Shown here piece by piece: positions 23,437-34,092 of a stretch of 64,000 nucleotides of DNA. A program made the translations under genes and the position numbers. Each line of letters starts with the position of its first letter. Position 1 is the stretch's first letter. This DNA is from Sepiola atlantica (lineage: Eukaryota > Mollusca > Cephalopoda > Sepiida > Sepiolidae). The notes beneath the pieces are model-generated. The model saw nothing but the letters and a program-made list of their open reading frames with translations. It ran no database searches and was not told the origin of the DNA. Location: contig OY744517.1 of NCBI GenBank assembly GCA_963556195.1, positions 80,080,714 through 80,144,713 of the forward strand, in the 5' to 3' direction.

Positions 23437-24780
23437 TCCTCCTGCTACTTCTTCTTATACATCTCCTCCTGCTATTTCTTCTTATACTTCTCCTCCTGCT
23501 ATTTCTTCTTATACTTCTCCTCCTGCTATTTCTTCTTATACTTCTCCTCCTGCTACTTCTTCTTATACTTCTCCTCCTGCTATTTCTTCTTATACTTCTC
23601 CTCCTGCTATTTCTTCTCATACTTCTCCTCCTGCTACTTCTTATACTTCTCCTGCTATTTCTTCTTATACTTCTCCTCCTGCTACTTCTTCTTATACTTC
23701 TCCTGCTATTTCTTCTCATACTTCTCCTCCTGCTACTTCTTCTTATACATCTCCTCCTGCTATTTCTTCTCATACTTCTCCTCCTGCTACTTCTTCTTAT
23801 ACTTCTCCTCCTGCTATTTCTTCTTATACTTCTCCTCCTGCTATTTCTTCTCATACTTCTCCTCCTGCTACTTCTTATACTTCTCCTGCTATTTCTTCTT
23901 ATACTTCTCCTCCTGCTACTTCTTCTTATACTTCTCCTCCTGCTATTTCTTCTTATACTTCTCCTCCTGCTACTTCTTCTTATACTTCTCCTCCTGCTAT
24001 TTCTTCTTATACTTCTCCTCCTGCTATTTCTTCTCATACTTCTCCTCCTGCTACTTCTTATACTTCTCCTGCTATTTCTTCTTATACTTCTCCTCCTGCT
24101 ACTTCTTCTTATACTTCTCCTGCTATTTCTTCTTATACTTCTCCTCCTGCTACTTCTTCTTATACATCTCCTCCTGCTATTTCTTCTCATACTTCTCCTC
24201 CTGCTACTTCTTCTTATACTTCTCCTCCTGCTATTTCTTCTCATACTTCTCCTGCTACTTATTCTTATACTTCTCCTCCTGCTATTTCTTCTTATACTTC
24301 TCCTCCTGCTATTTCTTCTCATACTTCTCCTCCTGCTACTTCTTATACTTCTCCTGCTATTTCTTCTTATACTTCTCCTCCTGCTACTTCTACTTATACT
24401 TCTCCTGCTATTTCTTCTTATACTTCTCCTCCTGCTACTTCTTCTTATACATCTCCTCCTGCTATTTCTTCTCATACTTCTCCTCCTGCTACTTCTTCTT
24501 ATACTTCTCCTCCTGCTATTTCTTCTCATACTTCTCCTGCTACTTCTTCTTATACTTCTCCTCCTGCTACTTCTTCTTATACTTCTCCTCCTGCTACTTC
24601 TTCTTATACTTCTCCTCCTGCTACTTCTTCTTATACTTCTCCTCCTGCTATTTCTTCTTATACTTCTCCTCCTGCTACTTCTTCTCATACTTCTCCTCCT
24701 GCTACTTCTTCTCATACTTCTCCTCCTGCTACTTCTTCTTATACTTCTCCTCCTGCTACTTCTTCTTATACTTCTCTGCC
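23437..24780. repeat. 27-base pyrimidine-rich minisatellite
   Basis: About 50 units of TCTTATACTTCTCCTCCTGC + TATTTCT, with 24- and 21-base variants (loss of a CCT or TCT) and T/C changes (TATTTC/TACTTC, TTATAC/TCATAC). Every length variant is a multiple of three, so the frames stay open: minus strand R/S-rich (RRSIRRNSR, 431 codons), plus strand S/Y/T/P/A-rich (SYTSPPAIS). There is no promoter, splice site or codon signal for a gene. It starts 100 bases after WDR59 ends. Confidence 0.95.
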
Positions 24781-25684
24781 TCTTCCAGCTTCTTATACTT
24801 TTCCTACTGTTTCTTTGTATCCGTCCTCTCCTCCTGCTTCTTCAGCAGAAGGAGACGACGATAATGTCCCTTTTTTTTTCCTGCTTCTTGTCATGCTCCA
24901 TTTGTGGCTTGGCACTCCTAACAAAACTGGATGTTAATCTTTCAAACGCTCTGGCGCATATGGCAGAGATAGACACAATTTTGTGTCTCTGCACACAGCT
25001 CCCTTTTCACTAACCAATCAGGTGTCATCGGGTCAGCAGTTGGCAAGCTGTATAAAATAGGTGCATTTTTTTCCACTCACCAATCACTTTAGGGCATTGC
25101 CCTACTCTCGCCGCTGTGCAAATTGAGCAACAGTCTTTGCCTCAGACTCCCCAGACTTTGCCTCAGACTCGCTGTCAAATAATATAATGCCATCACCACA
25201 ACAAGTAGTAACAGCTTCCCCATCCAGCAGCAATTCCACTATGACAACGACATTTATATGGTGATTCATCATCATGACGACGATGACCAGCATCGGCAGC
25301 TGCCCGCTATCATTGTTATCTCCTTATCCTCATTGACTCGGCAACGTCATCACCACTTCCCATTCTATCCATAGCATAGCATTAGGAATCATCATCATAC
25401 ACTGGTGAGAGGACCTTCAATCCACTTCAAGATGTCTTGAAACCTTTCAATACTAAAAGCAGTGACCCTGCCCTCTGTGACTAGCAGCAGTTCCCGATCC
25501 TGCCCACCTCCTCCTCATCATCATCACCATTATCATCTACGCTAACAGCTCTTTCCTGAAGACATATTTTATTTCTCTGTAATAATAATTTTGTATGAAT
25601 TTGTGTTCCTTTCTGTTGCTGTCATGTTCATCGCACACCATCTATTATTTTTCCTCTTGTCAATGAGGGTTGTGTTACATTAGA
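24781..25684. other. Unassigned, moderately GC-balanced
   Basis: No recognisable gene. It contains CAT/ATC-rich stretches at about 25250-25560 and a TATAAAA-like box at 25049 with no associated gene. It separates the first minisatellite from the transposon. Confidence 0.45.
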
Positions 25685-25687
25685 TAA

Positions 25688-27821
25688 CACTGGACAACAA
25701 ATTTCAGAAAATATTTATTACTGGAGATGTGTAAAGTGATTTAGACTAATTTGGGTACGCTGATTTAAAAAATCATAACCGTTTTGCTGTATCACGTCAG
25801 GATTTTGAGTTTCAGAAATACTCCCATTGCCTAGAAGTCAGGGTTTCAATGAAATTTACAAAAATTCATTTATTCATTTATTTCATCATAAATGCTTCAA
25901 AATTATAGAAATTACAGAAAAACTCTACTAGAATGTAATTAAAAATACTTTAAACATTTGGCTTTGCGTTTGTGCTGCTCTGTGTCAGTTTCACGATGCA
26001 GGAACCAGCAGAAGTCGCCCATCATGCTCGGGTTGTGCCGCCCTTGGTAACGCGTCTCCATGAGTGAAATCTCTTGGTGGAATCGCTCGCCGTGCTCGTC
26101 CGAGACAGCTCCCAAGTTGTCAGGGAAGAAGTTCAGGTGCTGGTGTAGGAAATGGATCTTCAGAGACATCCTCGAGCCAAGTTTCCTGAAGGACTCCAGC
26201 AGCTGCTGCACTATTTCTTCATAGTTGTCCGCGCACTCGTTCCCCAAGAAGTTGTCCGTCACAGCTTTGAAGCTCCTCCACGCTGCCAGCTCTTTGGGGT
26301 TTAGAGTTGTCGGAAAAGTTTCGTCCTTCATTACCTCTCGGATTTGCGGTCTAACAAAGACACCAGCCTTGATCTTAGCCTCCGACAAGATGTTGCCAAA
26401 CTTCTCCTTCAGGTATAAAAACCCACGCCCGTTCAGATCCATTGCCCGTACAAACTTCTTCATCAAGCCGAGCTTTATGTGGAGTGGTGGAAGGAAAATC
26501 TTGGCTGGGTCGACAAGGGCGACATGCTTCACGTTGTATCAACCAGATATGTGCTCCGTCCGCTCTTTCCAATCAATTTTCGTCCAGTGATTCTTGTCGT
26601 CTGCTATCCCAGAGACAAAGGAAGCACATGTATTTCATGTAGCCTGACTGCAGCCCTAACAACAGCGTCACCACATTCAAGTCTCCGCAGGTGTGCTAGT
26701 TGAAGTCATTGTACTTGATGGAATCAAGCAGCTGCCGCATAGTCTCATAGGTGTCTTTCATGCCGAACGTGTGAGCGGGTGGGACTGATGGTTTCTTGTT
26801 GCCATTGTGGAGCAGAACAGCCTTCAAGCTGTTCTTCCCCGAGTCGATGAAGAGGCGCCAGTCTGCAGGATCGTGATCACACCCAAGTTCTTTCAACAGA
26901 CCATTGATGTCACTGCAGAATGTCATCGTGTCTTCCATCTCAAAGAACTGAGCCATGTCGCTGTGACGTGCTCTGACCAAGGATATCTTGGTGTTAGGTT
27001 CAAGTAGATTCCACTGCTGCAGCCTTGATCCAAGCAGCTCTGCCTTCGCCTTTGACAGCGAGAGATCTCTTACAAGATCATTTAACTCTACCTGGTTCAG
27101 AAGGTGTGGTTCTTGTTCTTGAGTGTCAGGTTCAAAAGGTTCATCACCATCTTCTTCGCCACTGCTTACAGTTATGTTCGGATCAGATGGACATGTTGGA
27201 ACGGGGTTCTCGTCATCATGAGGCACAGGTTTACGAGCAGAGACGCAGTCAGCGTACTTGATGTGGCCTTTATTCTTCCTGTTGAAGCCGGCACTGCTTG
27301 TGCAGCAAAAATAACAATCATCATGATGATTCTGCGGCTCACGCCATATCATGGGCACTGCAAATGGAATGCTCGCACGCTTGCCCACCAACCACTGAGT
27401 CAATGCTGAGTGGCAGCTTGTGCAGCAGATGTGTGGTGCCCAGCTCTTTTCTTGGTCCCCGACCTAACACCCGAAGTAGTGAAAGTAGGCGGCCTTCATT
27501 TTCACTGCTCTAGATACACTTCGCTGTTGATCGTTTTGGGTAAACCGACCACAGACATAACAGAAGTTGTCTGGATGATTGGTACAGGAACGTCTACTGC
27601 TGTTTAACTGAAAGAAAGAAAGAAAAATTAGTAGTTATATAAGTACGTTATATCGTAGTTATGTAAGAGGTGGTAGGCTACTTCTAGGCAATGGGAGTAT
27701 TTCTGAAACTCAAAATCCTGACGTTATACAGCAAAACGGTTATGATTTTTTAAATCAGCATACCCAAATTAGTCTAAATCAATTTACACATCTCCAGTAG
27801 CAAACATGTTGTTGTCCAGTG
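25688..27821 (-). mobile_element. 2.1-kb DNA transposon, CACTG termini, TAA target duplication
   Basis: It starts CACTGGACAACA (25688) and ends TGTTGTCCAGTG (27821). The ends are long inverted repeats: left 25688-25837, right 27681-27821, matching through TACTGGAGATGTGTAAA and ATCATAACCGTTTTGCTGTA to CTCCCATTGCCTAGAAG. The left repeat has an unrelated stretch of about 18 bases near its tip. TAA flanks both ends (25685-25687 and 27822-27824), a likely 3-base target duplication. CACT(A/G) ends with a 3-base duplication are characteristic of the CMC (CACTA/EnSpm) superfamily, so I infer membership. The single gene lies on the minus strand and is broken. Confidence 0.85.
25939..27409 (-). pseudogene. 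DDE-type transposase-like gene, decayed
   Basis: It reads leftward from 27403. N-terminal part: QWLVGKRASIPFAVPMIWRE, a C-x2-C (CYFCC), a K/H-rich stretch and an acidic linker. Core: WRLFIDSGKNSLKAVLLHNG (candidate first Asp), CGDLNVVTLLLGLQSGY (candidate second Asp) with CFLCLWDSR, PPLHIKLGLMKKFVRAMD, and DEHGERFHQEISLMETRYQG (candidate Glu) near the C-terminus. I know this arrangement from an abundant, usually uncharacterised protein family in arthropods, cnidarians and other metazoans. The DDE reading is my inference, strengthened by the flanking inverted repeats. Damage: TAG after IKYNDFN (26696-26698), a +1 shift near 26600, and a TGA about 3 codons before VKHVALVDP (near 26540). Not functional. 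GTG, not ATG, opens the second frame, so it is a continuation and not a second gene. Confidence 0.82.
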
Positions 27822-27989
27822 TAATCGGCCATTTTCTATCTCAACCTTGCCACAATTCCTGCAACATTCTTATATGTCCCTCCTTTTCCCGCTTCTTTTC
27901 ATACTTCTCCTCTGCCTCCCAGTACTTCTCACACGTCTAACAACACCCGCTTTTTCCTGTAATTCTTCTGACTCCTGCTTCTTATACTT

Positions 27990-29190
27990 TCCCCTAACTT
28001 CCACTTCTTCTTGTACTTCTCTTTGCCTCCCACTTCTCGTACTTCTCCCCTTACTCCTGTTTCGTCTCGTACTTCTCCCCTTATTCCCGCTTCGTGTCGT
28101 ACTTCTCCCCTTACTCCCACTTCTCGTACTTTTCCCCTTACTCCCGCTTCGTCTCGTACTTTTCCCCTTACTCCCGCTTCATCTCGTACTTCTCCCCTTA
28201 CTCCCGCTTCGTCTCGTCCTTTCCTCCTTACTCCCGCTTCGTCTCGTCCTTTCCTCCTTACTCCCGCTTCGTCTTGTGCTTCTCCCCTTACTCCCGCTTC
28301 GTCTCGTACTTCTCCCCTTACTCCCGCTTCGTCTCGTCCTTTCCTCCTTACTCCCGCTTCGTCTTGTACTTCTCCCCTTACTCCCGCTTCGTCTCGTACT
28401 TCTCCCCTTACTCCCGCTTCGTCTCGTCCTTTCCTCCTTACTCCCGCTTCGTCTCGTCCTTTCCTCCTTACTCCCGCTTCGTCTTGTACTTCTCCCCTTA
28501 CTCCCGCTTCGTCTCGTACTTCTCCCCTTACTCCCGCTTCGTCTCGTCCTTTCCTCCTTACTCCCGCTTCGTCTCGTCCTTTCCTCCTTACTCCCGCTTC
28601 GTCTTGTACTTCTCCCCTTACTCCCGCTTCGTCTCATACTTCTCCCCTTACTCCCGCTTCGTCTCGTCCTTTCCTCCTTACTCTCGCTTCGTCTCGTCCT
28701 TTCCTCCTTACTCTCGCTTCGTCTCGTCCTTTCCTCCTTACTCTCGCTTCGTCTCGTCCTTTCCTCCTTACTCCCGCTTCGTCTTGTACTTCTCCCCTTA
28801 CTCCCGCTTCGTCTCGTCCTTTCCTCCTTACTCCCGCTTCGTCTCGTCCTTTCCTCCTTACTCCCGCTTCGTCTCGTCCTTTCCTCCTTACTCCCGCTTC
28901 GTCTCGTCCTTTCCTCCTTACTCCCGCTTCGTCTTGTACTTCTCCCCTTACTCCCGCTTCGTCTCGTACTTCTCCCCTTACTCCCGCTTCTCTTACTTCT
29001 CCCCTTACTCTCACTTCTCGTACTTCTCCCCTTATTCCCGCTTTGTCTCGTACTTCTCCCTTTACTCCCGCTTCGTCTCGTACTTCTCCCCTTATTCCCG
29101 CTTCGTTTCGTACTTCTCCCCTTATTCCCGCTTCGTCTCGTACTTCTCCTTTTACTCCCACTTTGTCTCGTACTTCTCTCCTGCTTCCCC
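27990..29190. repeat. 30-base pyrimidine-rich minisatellite
   Basis: About 38 units of TTACTCCCGCTTCGTCTCGT + (CCTTTCCTCC or ACTTCTCCCC). Two sub-types alternate, suggesting 60- to 120-base higher-order duplication in 28200-28640. It is related to the 27-base array: both have TACTTCTCC, a CCYGCT core and a TTCNTCT link. All frames are open because the unit is 30 bases and stop-free; translated frames such as SRPFLLTPAS or VLLPLLPLRL are low-complexity artefacts. Confidence 0.95.
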
Positions 29191-29419
29191 TGCCTCTCAC
29201 TGCTTATAAATCACCATAATGCTTGACTGTATTACTGAGATGATATATTGTTCTTATTTACATTATTTCATTCAGATGTTTTTGGTCGTAATCTGTAACA
29301 TGGCAATTTCAAACTGAACCCTTTATTTAATCTGCTGGCGTAAACTGCTCTCATTTCATGTTCTATACCTTTCAGAGATCAGTTCATTCATTTTAGTAGT
29401 TTATAACTAAACGAGAAGA

Positions 29420-29830
29420 ATACCTGTCCCAGGGCGGGTAAAATAAATTCTTCGAACAGAACAGTTTTGCACCACTTTTATTTCCCTTTACAAATATTAA
29501 AATCAAGATATAATGATACTTAACCTTATTTCTAGGATACCTATTCCAATTTTGATCAAAATCAATGGCATGATTTTGATTCTAGAAAATGTCTAAAATT
29601 GAAAGTCTTACGAAGAAATTGAAATTCAGGGAATCTTGCTTCATTGATGTTTAATTACTATGGATCAAATTCAATGCAAATCTGATATATTTAAATTTTC
29701 AAATGCGAAGTTGTGCCTATATTATGCCCCTTAAAAACTCTAAAATAGAAACTGAAATTTGAGGAATATTTATTAACTAATGTCTAATATTTCACAAACA
29801 GTCGGAGGAATCTGAATTTTCACGAAGGAC
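29420..29830 (-). repeat. Dispersed AT-rich repeat, copy 2
   Basis: Inverted relative to 1-420. Shared words include AATGGCATGATTTTGATTCT, AGAAAATGTCTAAAATT, GGGAATCTTGCTTCATTG and CTATGGATCAAATTCAATGC. Non-coding. Confidence 0.6.
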
Positions 29831-30513
29831 CTCCACACTCGTTTTACCCTCTTTGCATAAAACTAAATTAAACTAAACATAGCTCACATTTCGATCTCTT
29901 ATGCCTAGCAGCTGTGTTCCAAAATTCATAATGATCGGTCAATTAGTTTAGGCAAGAATCCTTTACATACAAATATGTAAACATATATGCATACCTAACT
30001 TTATATATCTAAAAAGCATGGAATGCAGAATGAGAACAGTCCATCTCAATGATTTAAATAAAATGGTCAGTTAGAAATTCACTGAAGTTTACATATCATG
30101 AGGAAAGACACCTAAAGAAGGCCAGAGAATGAAACTGCTGAAATGTTGTGAAAATCGTAACGAACAAAAGGAAGACAGCAGTATTGTCAAATACTCACCT
30201 TTTGCATTTTTCCCTCCAGAAAGAATGGATTTTGTAAAAAAACGCCACTCTTGAATGATTTTCTCAGCATTCCTGATAGACATGTAATTATTTACATCCA
30301 ATATCAAGTCTATCCTGTCAATCACTATAAAGTTGCTGCAAATACGTATTCAATGAACTTTTACTTTTAATCTTGTGGACAAGATATATCTGTAGTGGAA
30401 AAGGCTGTATAAAAAGTAATGAGAAAGTCTATCCATACATAATATATCAACTTTATTTACGTCTTGATAGAACAACCAAAAGTAAAGAAGAAAAAAGTTC
30501 AAAGTGTCTAGAT

Positions 30514-31080
30514 CAGGGTCGGGCAACCTTTTCAGAGTGAGGGCCAGATGAGACTTTTGGAAGGAGAGCGCGGGCCAGAGTGAAAAACGAAATCTCAGAA
30601 TTATTATATTTTGTTTACATGAATAAATTGTACAAAAATTGCATTGAACACTCTACAAATATGATATTTTTTCTCCAGAGACTTCTGTATGTGATGTTAT
30701 AAAAGGTGCCGACGAAGAGCCATTTTGGAATCATAAAAAATAATGACGGGGAAGTAGCAAGTTGATCCAGCATTCGTTTTGACACACCTCACATAAGTTC
30801 TCTGTTTTAAGCCCTTTCCTTGTCTCTCGTTTCCTCTTTTCCTCTCTCTTTCTCTTTTTCTATTTTTATCTCAGGCCAAGGATTTGAAATTAATAGTTAA
30901 AGAAAACTGAAATATACATGCATCATCGCTCGCTGATATTTATACATTTTTATCCCACTGTAAATCTTAATTGAAACCTACCGGCCGGATTGCAATAATA
31001 AAGCATAACAGGGTGGCGGGCCGGACGCTAAGCCTATGCGGGCCGGATGTGGCCTGCGGGCCGGAGGTTGCCCGCCCCTG
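30514..31080. mobile_element. hAT-type non-autonomous element
   Basis: It starts CAGGGTCGGGCAACCTTTTC and ends GGAGGTTGCCCGCCCCTG. Both inner ends carry GGGCCAGA/GGGCCGGA blocks. The flanks are GTCTAGAT and ATCTAGAC: both fit the NTCTAGAN target preference of hAT elements, although the outer bases differ. The interior (567 bases in all) has no transposase. Confidence 0.85.
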
Positions 31081-31599
31081 ATCTAGACGAAGAAATTATT
31101 GTTTTTGTCCATGTGGACTTGAGTAGTGAATGAGTACATAAGACTACACAAGCTATCGCTATATTTAGAAGTCCGTGACTGTGACTTGTTGTTTGTCAAG
31201 ATGCCAGTAGTTAGAGGCTATGGCCAGAGGGTGTTTGCCCGCCAAGAGTATGTATAGAAGTGTACACACAAATATATAAACATATCTTTATGCAGATAGA
31301 GATTTTCTTTGGTAGCTATCAGCTTCTCATACCTTTAGGTCTCCCTTAGACTTCAAATTCAATTTTGAGACGTAGGCAGTCGTGCAATTTTATGGCTTCA
31401 CCAGCTTGATTTCTCGCTTAATTAAATTTGGTGAATGCAACTTTCCTTTTCTCTGTAGCATTGCAGAGATCTTTATGAATCTCACCAGTAGATGATGACA
31501 TCACGTCTTCTATACCATTAAAAGGATTCATCGATAATATCGACATGTAACTGTACCCCCTTCTCATTCTCCTATATCCTACAAATCGGAATGTTATCA

Positions 31600-32140
31600 T
31601 CTTTGGTTTAACATCTATTTTACATACTGGCATGTGTTGACCGGTTTTCAGAGATTGACTTCCAAACTAACCTATCTCTGATCAGGTGTTTATTTATCCC
31701 TATATCCCGCAAGTCAATCTTTATCTATCACTTCCTCCCATGTTTTCCTTTGTATTCCTCTGCCAACTGACCCTGCTACCCCAACTGTTCTACATCTACT
31801 AATCCAAGAACTTTTATCTATTTTTTTCAAGATGACCGCACCAACAAAGTCCCCTGATCTGCACACATCTTCCTGTACTGTCCAGATTTAATCTTCCTCT
31901 GATGTTATCAGATCGACGCCTGTCTTTGATTCATATTACACACCTATCAATCATATCATTTCTTTCCATGCAACACATGTCCTCAACTCTCATTAGCCAG
32001 GTTTCACTTTCATACATCACACTGCATACACATGCCTGATAGACTCTTCCCATGATATGCTAGATATTTTGATGCCTTCATAGTTTGGTTATTGTACAGA
32101 AAATCCTCCTCAGATTAAATCGCTGGATGGTTAATTGCAG
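31600..32140 (-). pseudogene. LINE C-terminal fragment (family C)
   Basis: Shares TCCCATGTTTTCCTTTGTAT, CCAACTGACCCTGCTACCCC, ATCTACTAATCCAAGAACTT and CAAAGTCCCCTGATCTGCAC with 45480-45745. On the reverse strand the better copy reads the K-rich WKEV-type tail of LINE proteins (AKENMEGSDKDG frame, RMDVGERGINKGLAEMLISA in the adjacent frame). Both copies are degraded. Confidence 0.6.
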
Positions 32141-32149
32141 CCCTGTTAT

Positions 32150-33015
32150 TTCTGGATACTAAACAGGTAGGTATATAACAGTTTTATCTGTTATAGAGGG
32201 GGGGGCACCAAAATACTAGTTTCTTCATCATCATAAGTCGAAAAAGACACTTCCTTTCACTGGAAACTTTTACAAGACCAAGAATAAACTCTATCATATC
32301 AACAGAGCTCAACCAGAAGGATGACAAATTGCCATTGGCCTAACCCTAACCCTAACCATTGGCCTCTTACAAGAAATCAAGATAAACCATGAAGAAGTGC
32401 AAAATGTAAAAACATGATGGATTCTATCGAAAAGCTTCAACAGCTCTTAATACAGTTTTTCAATCTGTGAGACAACATGTCATTTTGATAATTGTTTTCC
32501 TTTACATACAACTCTGGCTTCATAGACTAACTTGTACAGCATAAGTACTTGATTGGAGTGTCTTCTTTCCAGAAATACAGTGAACCCTTTGAGAGTCGCT
32601 CCATAAACTAGCATTTTGAAATCTCTTTCCTATACTTCCTATGTTATAAATTATGTAAAATACACCCACCCCCATTGTGATAACACTAATTGATGTAAAA
32701 GTGTATTGGTATTCGATCCTTTTCCATATATTTATACATTTTTAAAAAGATATGGATACTCTAGAAGTTGACTGATTGTTGCTTTGTAGTGAAGAATAGC
32801 CTGAAAGGGTTTGAACCAGCTGGAGTAACTTCTGTTTGGTGTAAAATGTAACGGAAATAACAGCATTTTTACCTAAAAACGTCAAAAAACAGCAGCAACA
32901 GTAGAACCTCTCTAAAATCCAACATCTCCTCACCATAGTAGAACTAGTGGCAATGTGGTAATGTTTAAGCTACCTGGCTAACAGGGCTCAGTTGAGAATC
33001 CAAGAGGAGTCAGCA
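32150..33015. other. Unassigned sequence
   Basis: No gene recognised. A telomere-like CCTAACCCTAACCCTAACC lies at 32339-32358 and a short G tract at about 32200. Confidence 0.45.
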
Positions 33016-33019
33016 TCAG

Positions 33020-33520
33020 TACCTGTTGTCTTCTGGTCACCTCTACCTCTGCGTGTGCCAAGCAGAGATGTGTCAGGTGTGGAACCGCAAATCCAACCTT
33101 TCCCGACTTCACATGCAACTACTGAGCATTACTATTTTTGGTGTCGAAGGTAAAAACATGCAATTTTGCAGATAGCTGTGATCAGCGAGGAGGACTTCAT
33201 GCAGACCAGACAATCCTGACGCACGATCTTCGTGAGCTCTATGCAGAAGTCGTCTGCCTCTGCGTGTGGCAAGCAAAGACGTGTCAGTGTCGGAACTGCA
33301 AATCAATAGAGTGAAAGTGGCAAAATTGCTTCTGCGCCATTCCTTTGTGTGTTCTGGGCCAGACCTTCCCCGACTTCGCATGCAACAGCTCTCAGTGTTG
33401 GAGGTAAACACCTGTAATCTTGCAGTTTAACAAATAGCTGCAACTAATGAAGAGACCTTCATGCAGACCAGACAATCCTGAGGCACGATCTTCCTGAGCT
33501 CTATGCAGAATCCCAACTTG
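33020..33520. repeat. Imperfect direct duplication, ~250-base unit
   Basis: The blocks CTCTGCGTGTG(C/G)CAAGCA, CTTCATGCAGACCAGACAAT, CACGATCTTC(G/C)TGAGCTCTAT and CCCGACTTC(A/G)CATGCAAC occur twice in the same order with a deletion in the first unit. Overlapping minus-strand frames are not convincing genes. Confidence 0.7.
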
Positions 33521-33759
33521 CTTAACATGTGATGGTGCGGAGAGACCGAGGGATAAGCGGCCATGACTAGTATGCACCCGTTGCAAGGAAACAGTGGCTG
33601 CACACGGGCGCAAACCAAGAACAGTTTGATTACGAGGCAAAAGTCATGATTATGAAAAATAGGCGCTATTTGCAATCAAAAATGACTAAATAAAAAGGAG
33701 TGAGACTTTTGCTCAGGGAGTCAGTTTTGTTTTGGACAGGTGTCATTTATCTCTTTTTT

Positions 33760-33960
33760 TAGACTGTTTTCGGTGAAGAGAAGTAAGGAGAATTACTGCT
33801 AGTACTGGGAGTGAACGTCTCGTTTGTCGGTGAAGGGAAAAAGCAAGGACTACTGCTAAGAGTGAACGTCTCGTGTTGTCGGTGGAAATAGGAAAGGGAG
33901 AACTGCTACTGCTGCTGATATTAAGAGCAAACATCGTCACTGTTGTTGGTGAAGGGAGGA
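33760..33960 (+). repeat. Degenerate tandem units before gag
   Basis: Two to three imperfect ~75-base repeats with TCGGTGAAG(G)GAA, CTACTGCTAAG and GAGTGAACGTCTCGT. They may be part of the leader or 5' LTR of the Gypsy element that follows, but no match to the 3' LTR could be established. Confidence 0.5.
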
Positions 33961-34092
33961 GAAATAATCCGGCACCCCGCTTAAATACTGAGAGTTGGAA
34001 TTCTGTGTGTTCTTTCAGTTCTAAATAATTTACGTGACTGAATAGTAATTGGTTGACCAAACACATCTTTCAAGCTATTCCGGCTGTTACTA

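Noticed and set aside
25040..25060. TATAAAA-like box
   Set aside because: No coding sequence or element boundary follows at a suitable distance; such words are common in AT-rich DNA.
26225..27513. Plus-strand frames of 65-121 codons
   Set aside because: Shadows of the transposase pseudogene on the other strand, which has clear family motifs.
27847..29226. Overlapping long frames of 459, 402 and 371 codons (+) and others (-)
   Set aside because: All cross the 30-base minisatellite, whose unit is stop-free in several frames; composition is that of the repeat.
33109..33675. Overlapping minus frames with CxGLSGLHE-type repeats
   Set aside because: They follow an imperfect direct duplication; the shared peptide reflects the repeat, not a gene.
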